Below are positions 44,521 through 55,383 of a stretch of DNA of 63,677 nucleotides, piece after piece. The stretch covers positions 1-63,677 of the forward strand of contig NZ_RCIZ01000016.1 of assembly GCF_003666685.1 (NCBI RefSeq). Direction: 5' to 3'. This stretch comes from Mesorhizobium sp. YM1C-6-2 (lineage in GTDB: Bacteria; Pseudomonadota; Alphaproteobacteria; Rhizobiales; Rhizobiaceae). How positions within the stretch are numbered: position 1 is the first letter of the stretch; each line of letters opens with the position of its first letter. The position numbers and the translations under genes were made by a program. The notes under the pieces were generated by a model, which ran no database searches, was not told the DNA's origin, and worked only from the letters and a program-made list of their open reading frames with translations.

Positions 44521-44549
44521 GTTAGCACTCCTCATTGGCGAGTGCTAAC
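44521..44549. promoter_or_regulatory. CIRCE element (HrcA operator)
   Basis: TTAGCACTC (44522-44530), 9 bases, GAGTGCTAA (44540-44548), a perfect CIRCE with one more paired base at each end. HrcA binding here represses groESL until heat stress. It overlaps the expected transcription start and lies 59 bases before the groES ATG. Confidence 0.97.
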
Positions 44550-44607
44550 GAAGTCCGGCTCTAGCCCGGACGGAGGAATCTCAACATCCGCACGAGGATA
44601 CAACCAA

Positions 44608-44904
44608 ATGGCAAAGTCCAAATTCCGGCCGCTGCATGACCGCGTGGTCGTTCGCCGCGTGGAATCCGAAGAGAAGAGCAAGGGCGGGATCATCATCCCC
44701 GACACCGCCAAGGAGAAGCCGCAGGAAGGCGAAATCGTCGCCGTCGGCTCGGGCGCCCGCGACGAAGCCGGCAAGCTCGTCCCGCTGGACGTCAAGAAGG
44801 GCGACCGCGTCCTGTTCGGCAAGTGGTCGGGCACCGAAGTTAAGCTCGATGGCGAAGACCTTCTGATCATGAAGGAATCCGACATCATGGGCATCATCGG
44901 CTGA
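44608..44904 (+). CDS. groES: Co-chaperonin GroES
   Basis: A 98-residue Gro[35 protein letters not shown] contains the mobile loop ([10 protein letters not shown]) that binds GroEL. It forms the heptameric lid of the folding chamber. GAGGA precedes ATG 44608 by nine bases. First gene of the CIRCE-controlled groES-groEL operon. Confidence 0.98.
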   Translation: MAKSKFRPLHDRVVVRRVESEEKSKGGIIIPDTAKEKPQEGEIVAVGSGARDEAGKLVPLDVKKGDRVLFGKWSGTEVKLDGEDLLIMKESDIMGIIG

Positions 44905-44941
44905 TCCCACCTACCATTCTCACCTGAATTCAAGGGCTTAA

Positions 44942-46600
<1,659 letters not shown>

Positions 46601-46628
46601 TCCAGCCAACCCGGCTACGAACTACGGA

Positions 46629-46658
46629 AGGGCGGCAGCGATGCCGCCCTTTTCTTTT
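46629..46658 (+). terminator. Rho-independent terminator of groESL
   Basis: AGGGCGGCA / TGCCGCCCT, a 9-base perfect stem with GCGA loop, followed by TTTCTTTT. It lies 28 bases behind the groEL stop. Confidence 0.9.
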
Positions 46659-46686
46659 GCCCGTCCGAAAAAATCTCGTTGGCCGT

Positions 46687-46711
46687 GGAACCCTTTCGCC
46701 GGCTGCGCATT
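46687..46711 (+). promoter_or_regulatory. Candidate EcfG-type promoter 1 (small RNA)
   Basis: GGAAC (46687-46691), 16 bases, CATT (46708-46711). This differs from GGAAC-N16-CGTT by one base and fits the GGAAC-N18-TT form described for Sinorhizobium RpoE2. No gene starts behind it; a terminator-like hairpin follows at 46758. Confidence 0.4.
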
Positions 46712-46717
46712 ATCATG

Positions 46718-46801
46718 CTGTCCAAAGGCAGTTTAAGAGACAGCTAGAGGACAAAAGACGCCTCCAGCACTGTAACAGGTGCGGGAGGCGTTCTTCGTTT
46801 T
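46718..46801 (+). ncRNA. Candidate small RNA 1, about 84 nt
   Basis: Boundaries are predicted: start about seven bases after the -10 of promoter 1, end at the T-rich run after the hairpin. The hairpin 46758-46791 pairs ACGCCTCC with GGAGGCGT and, after an A-G mismatch, GCAC with GTGC around an 8-base loop, followed by TCTTCGTTTT. The 5' part is unpaired and purine rich (TTTAAGAGACAGCTAGAGGAC region). No open frame of credible coding character covers it. Could instead be leftover sequence with a second transcript end. Confidence 0.4.
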
Positions 46802-46842
46802 GGCCTCCCTCGCATCCGATTGTGTCCGCTCAGCCGCAACGC

Positions 46843-46867
46843 GGAACCTTTCGACAGCCCTCCCATT
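46843..46867 (+). promoter_or_regulatory. Candidate EcfG-type promoter 2 (small RNA)
   Basis: GGAAC (46843-46847), 16 bases, CATT (46864-46867). The same spacing and the same CATT as promoter 1, and both share GGAACC followed by TTTCG, 156 bases apart. A T-run-ended hairpin follows. Confidence 0.4.
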
Positions 46868-46873
46868 GTTCGA

Positions 46874-46964
46874 GGCGGACGAATTCAGGAGATGCGGAGA
46901 AGGTTGCTTGCGTTGGCGTGGAGAGACCTCCACCGCCATTCGCAACTAGCGGCTTTTTTGTTTT
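46874..46964 (+). ncRNA. Candidate small RNA 2, about 91 nt
   Basis: Predicted from promoter 2 to the T-run. The stem at 46908-46945 pairs TTGCG/CGCAA, TGGCG/CGCCA and TGGAG/CTCCA with one bulged C and a small internal loop, closing on AGAC. TTTTTTGTTTT follows at 46954-46964, eight bases beyond the stem. No credible open frame lies inside. Same arrangement as candidate 1. Confidence 0.42.
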
Positions 46965-47266
46965 ATGCGCCCTTCGCCCCAAGCCACGGGAATCTCTTCG
47001 CTTCCGGACAGTCACGGGCGTCTACGGAGCCCCCACTGCAAGAATCTTTTCGCAACTGCACTCACGCCGCTCCCGGCTGAGCGATACTTCCTCGCATCTC
47101 CTGCGCGGGAACGCGGGTCGCGAACCGGGCGAGCGTGGCAGGGACGGTACCGGTTCGGTCGCGCGGAGGTGGCGCGGCTGGGTGATGAGCCCCGAGGACC
47201 GGGCCCTGACCGAGGTCGCGCGGTGAAACGATTCTGCGTCCCCTCCAGGTAGGGCAAGAACGCCGG

Positions 47267-47323
47267 CGGGGCACGGGAGACCGGCCACGTAATACAATTT
47301 GAGAGGCCAGGCCCCGTGCCCCG
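47267..47323. other. Strong hairpin upstream of fumC
   Basis: CGGGGCACGGG (47267-47277) pairs perfectly with CCCGTGCCCCG (47313-47323); inside, GGCC pairs with GGCC around an AT-rich loop. No T-run follows. It lies 168 bases before fumC in a gene-free stretch that extends from 46601 to 47491. Besides this and the two small-RNA candidates I see nothing clear in that stretch. Confidence 0.55.
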
Positions 47324-47491
47324 CTTCCCACCTTTCCAGACAATGGCCAGATGCGAAAGCAGGCGTGGCAACGAGGAAGCACGCGCGCTTCCCTTTGAAC
47401 CGATTTGCTTTTGCCCCACGCTCTCCCGCCCCTTGAAGCCATGCCGCCAACGGGATAGGCCCTTGCCGACATTTCAATCCGGAGACCGCAC

Positions 47492-48889
47492 GTGGCCAAA
47501 GAGACATTCAGAACAGAGACCGACACCTTTGGCCCGATCGAGGTCGCCTCCGACCGCTACTGGGGCGCGCAGGCGCAGCGCTCGCTCGGCAATTTCAAGA
47601 TCGGCTGGGAGAAGCAGCCGGCCTCGATCGTCAGGGCGCTCGGCGTCGTCAAGCGGGCCGCGGCGGAGGTCAACATGGACCTCGGCAAGCTCGACAAGAC
47701 ACTCGGCGACACCATCGTCAAGGCCGCCCAGGAGGTCATCGAAGGCAAGCTCGACGAGCATTTCCCGCTCGTCGTCTGGCAGACCGGCTCCGGCACCCAG
47801 TCCAACATGAACGCCAACGAGGTCATCTCCAACCGGGCCATCGAAATGCTCGGCGGCGAGCTGGGCTCGAAGAAGCCCGTCCATCCCAACGACCACGTCA
47901 ACATGAGCCAGTCGTCGAACGACACCTATCCGACGGCCATGCACATCGCCTGCGCGGAGGAAATCCACCACCGCCTGCTGCCCGCGCTCGCGAAGCTGCG
48001 CAACGCGCTGAACGACAAGGCCCAGGCCTGGTCCAAGATCATCAAGATCGGCCGCACCCACACGCAGGACGCCACGCCGCTGACGCTCGGCCAGGAGTTC
48101 TCCGGCTACACGCAGCAGGTCGAGAACGGCATCGCCCGCATCGAGATGACGCTGCCGGCGCTCATGCAGCTCGCGCAGGGCGGCACCGCCGTCGGCACCG
48201 GCCTCAACGCGCCCGTCGGCTTCGCCGAGAAGGTTGCCGAGAGGATCGCGGCCATCACCCACCTGCCTTTCACCACCGCGCCCAACAAGTTCGAGGCGCT
48301 CGCCGCGCATGACGCGATGGTGTTCAGCCACGGCGCCATCAACACGGTCGCCGCCTCGCTCTTCAAGATCGCCAACGACATCCGCCTGCTTGGCTCCGGC
48401 CCGCGCTCGGGCCTCGGCGAACTTGCCCTGCCCGAGAACGAGCCCGGCTCCTCCATCATGCCCGGCAAGGTCAACCCGACCCAGTGCGAGGCGCTGACCC
48501 AGGTCTGCATCCAGGTGTTCGGCAACAACGCCTCGATCTCCTTCGCCGGCAGCCAGGGCCATTTCGAGCTCAACGTCTACAACCCGCTGATGGCCTATAA
48601 CTTCCTCCAGTCGGTCCAGTTGCTGGCCGATGCCGCCGTCTCCTTCACCGACAACTGCGTCGTCGGCATCGAGGCGCGGGAAGACAATATCCGCGAGGCC
48701 CTGAATCGCTCGCTGATGCTGGTGACCGCACTCGCGCCGACCATCGGCTACGACAATGCCGCCAAAATCGCCAAGACCGCCCACAAGAACGGAACGACGC
48801 TGCGCGAGGAAGCGTTGAAGACCGGGCTCGTCACCGGCGAGGACTACGACCGCATCGTGCGTCCGGAGGACATGACGCATCCTGGCTGA
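47492..48889 (+). CDS. fumC: Class II fumarate hydratase
   Basis: A 465-residue fumarase converting fumarate to L-malate in the citric acid cycle; iron-free, heat- and oxygen-stable type. Superfamily motif [16 protein letters not shown] carries the catalytic Ser loop, and [20 protein letters not shown] and NMNANEVI the other active-site regions. GTG 47492 is the start, with GGAG seven bases before it. It stands alone behind the groESL/small-RNA region. Confidence 0.97.
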   Translation: MAKETFRTETDTFGPIEVASDRYWGAQAQRSLGNFKIGWEKQPASIVRALGVVKRAAAEVNMDLGKLDKTLGDTIVKAAQEVIEGKLDEHFPLVVWQTGSGTQSNMNANEVISNRAIEMLGGELGSKKPVHPNDHVNMSQSSNDTYPTAMHIACAEEIHHRLLPALAKLRNALNDKAQAWSKIIKIGRTHTQDATPLTLGQEFSGYTQQVENGIARIEMTLPALMQLAQGGTAVGTGLNAPVGFAEKVAERIAAITHLPFTTAPNKFEALAAHDAMVFSHGAINTVAASLFKIANDIRLLGSGPRSGLGELALPENEPGSSIMPGKVNPTQCEALTQVCIQVFGNNASISFAGSQGHFELNVYNPLMAYNFLQSVQLLADAAVSFTDNCVVGIEAREDNIREALNRSLMLVTALAPTIGYDNAAKIAKTAHKNGTTLREEALKTGLVTGEDYDRIVRPEDMTHPG

Positions 48890-49004
48890 CAAATTGGAAT
48901 GTTCTTCCTTTGTGAACGAAGTGCCGGGAATTGCGCACCTTCTGTGAACAGGCGCGCTCGGATATATCGACGACACCAATTCACGTCCTCAACGGAGAAC
49001 TGAG

Positions 49005-49424
49005 ATGTCCACTTCTGCAACTGCCGGCCAGGCCGGAACCTCCGGCGCTTCGGTCGCCATCCTCATCGGCCGTATCCTGCTTGCGGCCATGTTCGTGCTC
49101 GCCGGCTTCGGCAAGCTGACCGACATCGGCGGCACCGCCGGCTGGTTCGGCAGCATCGGCCTGCCGGCCCCGACAATCGTCGCTGTCCTGGTCGGCCTGC
49201 TCGAGCTGGTCGCGGGCCTTGCCATCGTGGTCGGGTTCCAGACGCGCATCGCCGCGCTGGCGCTCGCGCTCTTCACGATCGGCGCGACGCTGATCGCGCA
49301 CACCAACTTCGCCGACATGATGCAGTTCCTCATATTCCAGAAGAACTTCGCGGTCGTCGGCGGCCTGCTGGTGCTCGCCTTCGCAGGCGCCGGCGCCCTG
49401 TCGGTCGACGCACGCCGCGGCTGA
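49005..49424 (+). CDS. DoxX family membrane protein (copy 1)
   Basis: A 139-residue protein with four hydrophobic segments: SVAILIGRILLAAMFVLAGFGKL, then IVAVLVGLLELVAGLAIVVGF, ALALALFTIGATLI and a last one around FAVVGGLLVLAFAGAGAL. GRILLAAMFVLAGFGKL is the DoxX signature. DoxX-like proteins have been linked to oxidative stress and thiosulfate or quinone metabolism but most are uncharacterised. CGGAGAACTGAG precedes the ATG. A 13-base terminator follows. Confidence 0.88.
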   Translation: MSTSATAGQAGTSGASVAILIGRILLAAMFVLAGFGKLTDIGGTAGWFGSIGLPAPTIVAVLVGLLELVAGLAIVVGFQTRIAALALALFTIGATLIAHTNFADMMQFLIFQKNFAVVGGLLVLAFAGAGALSVDARRG

Positions 49425-49443
49425 CGCCAACGCTCATATGAGA

Positions 49444-49473
49444 AAAATAGCCCGGAGCGATCCGGGCTATTTT
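49444..49473. terminator. Terminator between the two doxX genes
   Basis: AAAATAGCCCGGA / TCCGGGCTATTTT, a perfect 13-base stem with GCGA loop; the A/T-rich ends make it active in either direction. It lies 20 bases behind the first doxX stop and should isolate the second copy. Confidence 0.88.
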
Positions 49474-49560
49474 CGTTTGCGACGGAAAATTCATCCACGC
49501 ACCGTCGTTAGCCCTTATGATCGCCACCGATCATGGGTGGGCTCTTCGAGCGAGGCGTTC

Positions 49561-49962
49561 ATGGCGACCAATGCAGCGCTTCTGGCGGCGCGATTGCTTC
49601 TGGCCTACCTCTTCCTCGCGTCCGGCGTCTCCGTGCTCGGAGACGTCGCGGCAGCCATCTCTTACTTTTCCTCGCTCGGCCTCCCCGCCCCTTCCTTCCT
49701 CACATGGGCGACCTGTCTGTTCGAGATTGCCGCAGGCGTGCTGATCGTGGTCGGCTTCCAGACCCGCGTGGCCGCCCTGCTGCTCTCGGCCTTCTGCGTC
49801 GCGGCGGCGTTCATCGGCCACTACGGACAGGGCGGCGAGGATCCGACGCTCGCTTTCATGCACCAGCAGGCCTTCATGAAGGATCTCGCGATTGCCGGTG
49901 GTCTGCTGGCGCTCGCCGCGGCAGGCGCCGGCGGCTGGTCGATCGACGGGCGGCGAGGTTGA
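49561..49962 (+). CDS. DoxX family membrane protein (copy 2)
   Basis: A 133-residue paralogue of the preceding gene with the same four-helix plan: LLLAYLFLASGVSVLGD, FLTWATCLFEIAAGVLIVVGFQTRVAALLLSAF and LAIAGGLLALAAAGAGGWSIDGRRG; the VGFQTR block and the end (SxDxRRG) are shared with copy 1. Between them the terminator at 49444-49473 makes separate transcription likely. Convergent with ppx. Confidence 0.85.
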   Translation: MATNAALLAARLLLAYLFLASGVSVLGDVAAAISYFSSLGLPAPSFLTWATCLFEIAAGVLIVVGFQTRVAALLLSAFCVAAAFIGHYGQGGEDPTLAFMHQQAFMKDLAIAGGLLALAAAGAGGWSIDGRRG

Positions 49963-49972
49963 ATCGCCCGAC

Positions 49973-51484
49973 TCAGCCGACAGCGAGTTCCAGCTTTTTC
50001 CCTGAGATCCTGGCGAGTTGCGCCAGCCGGCCGACCGGCCGCTCGCCGTAGAGCCCGGCGAGGTCGGAGGGAATCACCAGCGCCAAGACGCCATTGTCGC
50101 GCTTTTCCCACTTCAGCCTAGGCATGACGCCCGGCATCGATGCGGTCAGCAGGTAGACGACCCGCATCATCGCCGCCAGCAGCCTAGCGCGCTCGACATA
50201 GGGCGGCGTCGCCAGCGCCTTCAGTTCGGGCGCGATGGCGTCGTTGAAGACGCCGTCGTTGCGGAAGGCGTTGACCAGCGCCAGGAACAGCCGGCCCGGA
50301 TGATCGACACCGATGAAGGAAGCATGCGCGATGATGTTGAGCGACTGCGTGCCCCGGTATTCGGGATGCGCGCGCCAGCCTATGTCAGCGAGCAGGCAGG
50401 CGGCGTGGCGGTAGCGCCCCTCGTCCACGGTCTCGACGATGCCGAAGGCCTCCAGGGCCTCACGGGTCCACCGGACCAACTCGTGCGAATGCGTCACCGA
50501 GCGGGCGCGCAACAGCGCCAGTTCCTCCGCCGCAGAGATCAACGGATCTGTCCGCCGCTCCTCCTCCGACAACAGCGAATAGAGAAAGCCCTCGCGCACG
50601 CCGAGCGCGGAGACCGCGATCTTGGAGGGCTGCATCGCCGCGATGATTTCCAGCAGCACGATCGCGCCGTAGGGCAGCAGCCCGCGACGCGCCTTGGAGA
50701 CGCCGTCGATACCCTTGATCTTGTCGATATCGCCGCGGGCCACCTTCTGCAGAAAGGGAATCGAACCGGCGATGTTCATCTCGTAGTGATGCATCACCGC
50801 CAGCGGATAGTTGGTGGTGTTCATGTGAAGCCGGGCGAGGTTTCGCCACGTGCCGCCGACCGCGTAGAACGGCCTGCCCTCGCCTGCATGCAGCAGTTCG
50901 GCACGGGCGATCTGCTCCCGCGCGATCTTGGCAGCCGTCGCGAACGAGTTCTTCGCCATGTCCTGCAGGCGCAGGCCGCCGAGCGGCAGCGTGATCCCGT
51001 CGCCAATCGCCTCGCCCTTGACGTCCACGAGTTCGAGGCTGCCGCCGCCGAGGTCGCCGGTGATGCCGTCAGCCTGATGGAAGGCGGAAATCACGCCGAG
51101 AGCGGAATAATAGGCCTCCTCGCGGCCGGTGAGAATCCGGATCTCGGTCCCCAGCACCGCCTCGACGCGGTGGATGAAATCGGGGCCGTTCTCCGCCTCG
51201 CGGGCGGCGGCGGTGGCGATCACGTGAAGCCGGTCGGCCCCAGCCTGCTCGGAAAGCGCCCGGAAGCGCTGGAACTCCGGCATCGAGCGCGTCACCGCCT
51301 CCGGATCGAGCTTGCCGGTCGAGACAATGCCGCGGCCCAGTCCCGCCAGCATCTTTTCATTGAAGAGAACCGTCGGCGAGCGCGCGATGCCCTCGTAGAC
51401 GACAAGACGGATCGAGTTGGAGCCGATGTCGATGACGGAGAGCGGCCTGCGGTCCTGCAGCCGCCCTTGCGAAAGAGAAATCAT
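49973..51484 (-). CDS. ppx: Exopolyphosphatase / guanosine pentaphosphatase
   Basis: A 503-residue Ppx/GppA ASKHA phosphatase: [16 protein letters not shown] (phosphate 1 loop), [33 protein letters not shown], and [10 protein letters not shown] (phosphate 2). It releases phosphate from polyphosphate ends or converts pppGpp. Its ATG overlaps the ppk stop (ATGA), so polyphosphate synthesis and breakdown are made from one message. The C-terminal HD-like part (residues about 310-500) is present. Confidence 0.94.
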   Translation of the reverse strand: MISLSQGRLQDRRPLSVIDIGSNSIRLVVYEGIARSPTVLFNEKMLAGLGRGIVSTGKLDPEAVTRSMPEFQRFRALSEQAGADRLHVIATAAAREAENGPDFIHRVEAVLGTEIRILTGREEAYYSALGVISAFHQADGITGDLGGGSLELVDVKGEAIGDGITLPLGGLRLQDMAKNSFATAAKIAREQIARAELLHAGEGRPFYAVGGTWRNLARLHMNTTNYPLAVMHHYEMNIAGSIPFLQKVARGDIDKIKGIDGVSKARRGLLPYGAIVLLEIIAAMQPSKIAVSALGVREGFLYSLLSEEERRTDPLISAAEELALLRARSVTHSHELVRWTREALEAFGIVETVDEGRYRHAACLLADIGWRAHPEYRGTQSLNIIAHASFIGVDHPGRLFLALVNAFRNDGVFNDAIAPELKALATPPYVERARLLAAMMRVVYLLTASMPGVMPRLKWEKRDNGVLALVIPSDLAGLYGERPVGRLAQLARISGKKLELAVG

Positions 51485-53685
51485 CCGGCCTGGGACGCGC
51501 TTGCCTTTTTACGCCGCTTGAACTGCGCAATCTGCTTGGGTGCATGCGATTTCAGCGCGTCACCCCGTCCGGAGAGGCTCGGATTCGTCATGAAATATTC
51601 CTGCGCGTTGAACGGCTCCTCGCCCTCATCCAGCGTGATCCGCCGCGAGGTGCCATCGGGCAATACTTCAAAACTCTGCTGGTTGTCCATTATGTTCCCG
51701 AGCATGATCTGGCCCAGAACCTGCTCGTGCACGGTCGGATTTGTGAGCGGCACCAGCGTCTCGACGCGCCGGTCGAGATTGCGAGGCATCATGTCGGCCG
51801 AGCCGATATAGACGATCGCCTCGTCGGAAGGCAGGCCGTGGCCGTTGCCGAAGCAGTAGATTCGGCTGTGCTCCAGGAAGCGCCCGATGATCGACTTCAC
51901 GCGGATATTCTCCGACAGGCCGGGCACCTGCGGGCGCAGGCAGCATATGCCGCGCACGACGAGGTCGATCTCGACGCCCGCCCGGCTGGCATCGTAGAGC
52001 GCGTCGATCACGGTCGGGTCGACGAGCGAGTTCATCTTCATCCAGATCCGGGCGGGCCTGCCGGCCTTTGCATGCTCGATCTCGTCGGCGACGTGGCCGA
52101 GGATGCGACTGCGCAGCGTATAGGGCGACAGCGCCAGCCGCATGGTCGTCGTCGGTTCGGCATAGCCGGTGATGAAATTGAAGATCTGCGCCACGTCGCG
52201 CGCGATCGCCGGATCGGTGGTGAAGAAGGACAGGTCGGTATAGATGCGCGCCGTGATCGGGTGATAGTTGCCGGTGCCGAGATGCACGTAATTGCGCAGC
52301 TTGCCGTCCTCGCGGCGGACGACCAGCGACATCTTGGCGTGCGTCTTCAGCTCAATGAAGCCGAAAACGACCTGCACGCCAGCCCGCTCCAGATCGCGCG
52401 CCCAGCGGATGTTCGCCTCCTCGTCGAAACGCGCCTTGAGCTCGACCAGCGCCGTCACCGACTTGCCGGCTTCGGCGGCGTCGACAAGCGCACGCACCAC
52501 CGGGCTGTCGTTGGATGTGCGGTAGAGGGTCTGCTTGATCGCCACGACTTCCGGATCGGCGGCGGCCTGGCGCAGGAACTGCACCACGACGTCGAAGGAC
52601 TCGTAGGGATGATGGACGACGATGTCCTTCTCGCGGATGGCGGCGAAGCAGTCGCCGCCATGTTCGCGGATGCGCTCGGGGAAGCGTGGATTGTAGGGCG
52701 TGAACTTCAGATCGTCGCGCGGGATCGCCACGATCTCGGCAATCTGGCTCACCGCGAGCGGTCCGGTGAGCACGCTGATGCGGTTGCCGGCAACGCCGAG
52801 TTCGCCGGCCACGAAGTCCCGCAGTTCCTCGGGCATCTGGCTGTCGAACTCGATGCGGATCACGGAGCCGCGCCGCCGGCGCTTCAGCGCCGTCTCGAAC
52901 AGCCGCACGAGATCCTCGGATTCCTCCTCCACCTCGATATCGCTGTCACGGATGATGCGGAACGTGCCCGAACCCCTGACCTCGTAGCCCGGAAACAGCT
53001 TGCCAATGAACAGGCCCACCGTCTCCTCGATCGGGATGAAGCGGATTTCCGATTTGTTGTCGGGCAGCCTGATGAAGCGCCTCAACGCAGTAGGCAGGCG
53101 CAGCAGCGCCGTCATGCCCTCGCCGTCCTTCAGATGACGCAACTGGAGCGCGATCGAGAAGCCGAGATTCGGGATGAACGGGAACGGGTGTGCCGGGTCG
53201 ATCGACAGCGGCGTCAGGACCGGGAATATCTGTTCGAGGAAATGCTCCTCGAGCCAGGTAAGCTCGTCCTTGGAAAGCTGGTCCGCGGAGATACTCTGGA
53301 TGCCCTCCTTGCGCAGGAGCACGAAGAGGTTGGACAGCGACCTCTGCTGGTCTTCCTGCAGGCGTCCGATTTCGAGGAGTATCTGTTCGAGCTGCTGCTC
53401 GGGCGTGCGGCCGTCGGGGCTGCGCAGCACGATCCCTTCGCGCACCTGACCGGCAAGGCCGGCAACGCGCACCATGAAGAACTCGTCGAGATTGGCCGCC
53501 GAGATCGACAGGAAACGCACCCGCCCCAGCAGCGGATGGTTGGCGTTCTGGGACTCTTCGAGCACGCGGCGATTGAACTGGAGCCAGGAGAACTCACGGT
53601 TGACGAAGCGGTCCGGATTTCCCGAGACGCCATCGGCCGTGGCAACGGCCGTGAACTCTGCCTGAGCCGGCTTCAACTCGCTCAT
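51481..53685 (-). CDS. ppk1: Polyphosphate kinase 1
   Basis: A 734-residue PPK1 that makes polyphosphate from [36 protein letters not shown] opens the N domain; the phospho-accepting His is in [32 protein letters not shown] and SRIYCFGNG belong to the second catalytic domain. First gene of the ppk-ppx operon. A weak upstream region (53686-53848) divides it from the divergent zinc-finger gene. Confidence 0.96.
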   Translation of the reverse strand: MSELKPAQAEFTAVATADGVSGNPDRFVNREFSWLQFNRRVLEESQNANHPLLGRVRFLSISAANLDEFFMVRVAGLAGQVREGIVLRSPDGRTPEQQLEQILLEIGRLQEDQQRSLSNLFVLLRKEGIQSISADQLSKDELTWLEEHFLEQIFPVLTPLSIDPAHPFPFIPNLGFSIALQLRHLKDGEGMTALLRLPTALRRFIRLPDNKSEIRFIPIEETVGLFIGKLFPGYEVRGSGTFRIIRDSDIEVEEESEDLVRLFETALKRRRRGSVIRIEFDSQMPEELRDFVAGELGVAGNRISVLTGPLAVSQIAEIVAIPRDDLKFTPYNPRFPERIREHGGDCFAAIREKDIVVHHPYESFDVVVQFLRQAAADPEVVAIKQTLYRTSNDSPVVRALVDAAEAGKSVTALVELKARFDEEANIRWARDLERAGVQVVFGFIELKTHAKMSLVVRREDGKLRNYVHLGTGNYHPITARIYTDLSFFTTDPAIARDVAQIFNFITGYAEPTTTMRLALSPYTLRSRILGHVADEIEHAKAGRPARIWMKMNSLVDPTVIDALYDASRAGVEIDLVVRGICCLRPQVPGLSENIRVKSIIGRFLEHSRIYCFGNGHGLPSDEAIVYIGSADMMPRNLDRRVETLVPLTNPTVHEQVLGQIMLGNIMDNQQSFEVLPDGTSRRITLDEGEEPFNAQEYFMTNPSLSGRGDALKSHAPKQIAQFKRRKKASASQAG

Positions 53686-53848
53686 ATCGTCCCTTGTCCC
53701 TGGCTTTGCCTGTTTGTAGCCGACTGTCGGCGCAATCTACCTCCTGACAGGCTTTTGCGACAGTTTGATTTCATGCTGCTTGCAAAAGCAGCGGTTATGC
53801 GACAAACGCTGGCAGCAAACCTATCGACAGAGGCCGAGGGAGCATGAC

Positions 53849-54094
53849 ATGGCAGGCGGATCAATTCCCCACTTCCAGAACGATGCGGGCCACGCCGCCA
53901 TCGAAATCGGCGTCAAGGAATTCATGTGCGTAGGCGCCAACCCGCCCTTCGACCATCCGCACGTCTTCCTCGACATGGGAGCGGACGAGGAGAAGGTCTG
54001 CCCCTACTGCTCGACGCTTTACCGCTACGATCCTTCGCTGAAGGCTAACGAGACCCGCCCCGAAAACTGCCTTTATCTCGACCGCGCTGCCTGA
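53849..54094 (+). CDS. zf-CHCC zinc-finger protein, NDUFS6-like
   Basis: An 81-residue protein. FMCVGANPPFDHPHVFLDMGADEEKVCPYCSTLYRYD carries Cys, His and the C-P-Y-C pair of the zf-CHCC family, the same fold as mitochondrial complex I subunit NDUFS6 (13 kDa). Alphaproteobacteria have this accessory subunit in their NADH dehydrogenase, but it is not always with the nuo genes; none are here. GAGGGAG precedes the ATG. The next gene starts 22 bases later on the same strand. Confidence 0.85.
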   Translation: MAGGSIPHFQNDAGHAAIEIGVKEFMCVGANPPFDHPHVFLDMGADEEKVCPYCSTLYRYDPSLKANETRPENCLYLDRAA

Positions 54095-54116
54095 GCCGAC
54101 ACGGGGGCGGGTAACT

Positions 54117-55340
54117 GTGGCTGAGGCGCGGACTCGGCAGATCGTCATCGCCGGCGCCGGCATCGCCGGCCTGACGGCAGCGCTGGCCTTTGCCGTGCGC
54201 GGTTATCCGGTCCGCGTCTTCGAACGCGCCTCGCGGCTCGACGAAGTCGGCGCCGGGATCCAGCTTTCCCCGAATGCGACGGGCATCCTCGATCGCCTGG
54301 GCGTGCTGCCGGGCTTGCGCCCCGCCGCCGTGCGGCCCGACGCAGTCGTGCTTCGCGATGCCTCGAACCTCGCCGAGCTTGGCCGCGTGCAGCTTGGCGC
54401 GGCCGCCGAATGGCGCTGGAAGGCGCCCTACCTCACCGCCCATCGCGCCGACCTCCAGAGCGCGCTGCTTGCGCATGTTGCGCGCGAACCCGGCATCGAA
54501 CTCGTGACCGGCGCGACCGTCCGCGACGCGACCCAGCATCCGCTCGGCGTGGCGGTCTCGGTCGAGATCGCCGGCCGCATCAGCCAGATCACGGGGATGC
54601 TGCTCATCGGCGCCGACGGCGTCTGGTCGGAGACGCGGCGGCTGGTTGGCGGCGCGGCGAAAAGCCGTTTCTCGGGCCAGGTCGCCTGGCGCAGGACCAT
54701 CCGCGCCGAGAGCCCAGCCGGCAGTTCGCTTGCCGGGATCGGCATCGGCGGAGTGGTCACCGCCTTCCTCGCGCCGGGCTTCCATATGGTCGCCTATCCG
54801 GTTCGCGCCGGCGCCGCGCTCAACCTCGCCGCCTTCACCCGCGGCAATGCGATGGCCGAGACCTGGTCCGGCAGGATGGACACGAAGGTCCTCAAGAACG
54901 CCATGCGGCGAGCGGCGCCGGCCCTTCAGAAACTTGCGGACGATGCCGGCGAATGGTTGGTCTGGCCGCTCCACACCGTGCCGCCCGCCGGCCCATGGAC
55001 CGCGCCGGGCGGGATCGCACTGATCGGCGACGCCGCGCACGCCATGACGCCCTTTGCCGCCCAGGGGGCGGCGATGGCGATCGAGGACGCCGAGACGCTC
55101 GCGGGCCATGTCCTGGCGCAGCCGGGCAGCATCGCCGAGGCGCTGGCCGCATGGGAAAAGGAGCGGCGCAAGCGAGTCGAGCACGTTACACGGCGCGGAT
55201 CCTTCAACCGCATGGCCTGGCACGCGGCGGGGCCTGTCGCCATGGCGCGCAACGCCATCCTGCGCATGCGCACGCCGGAGAAGCTCGCCACGAGTCTCGA
55301 CTGGCTTTACGGCTGGAAGCCGCCTGCGCTGAAACTCTGA
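54117..55340 (+). CDS. FAD-dependent monooxygenase (salicylate/6-hydroxynicotinate hydroxylase-like)
   Basis: A 407-residue flavoprotein: GAGIAGLTAALAFAVRGYPVRVFERASRLDEVGAGIQLSPNA at the start, IGADGVWSETRR in the middle and LIGDAAHAMTPFAAQGAAMAIEDAE for FAD. The GAGIQLSPN form is common in the salicylate hydroxylase/UbiH-like branch. Substrate unknown; no ring-cleavage genes nearby. GTG 54117 is the start, with a GGGGGCGGG run upstream. Confidence 0.87.
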   Translation: MAEARTRQIVIAGAGIAGLTAALAFAVRGYPVRVFERASRLDEVGAGIQLSPNATGILDRLGVLPGLRPAAVRPDAVVLRDASNLAELGRVQLGAAAEWRWKAPYLTAHRADLQSALLAHVAREPGIELVTGATVRDATQHPLGVAVSVEIAGRISQITGMLLIGADGVWSETRRLVGGAAKSRFSGQVAWRRTIRAESPAGSSLAGIGIGGVVTAFLAPGFHMVAYPVRAGAALNLAAFTRGNAMAETWSGRMDTKVLKNAMRRAAPALQKLADDAGEWLVWPLHTVPPAGPWTAPGGIALIGDAAHAMTPFAAQGAAMAIEDAETLAGHVLAQPGSIAEALAAWEKERRKRVEHVTRRGSFNRMAWHAAGPVAMARNAILRMRTPEKLATSLDWLYGWKPPALKL

Positions 55341-55383
55341 TCCGCCGGACGCTCGCCAGCGAAGGCGGATGGCGAACGCCGCT

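Noticed and set aside
46657..47526. Several open frames of 80-190 codons between groEL and fumC on both strands
   Set aside because: None has a good ribosome site or a protein-like composition, they overlap each other in several frames, and the region has hairpins and T-runs inside the frames.
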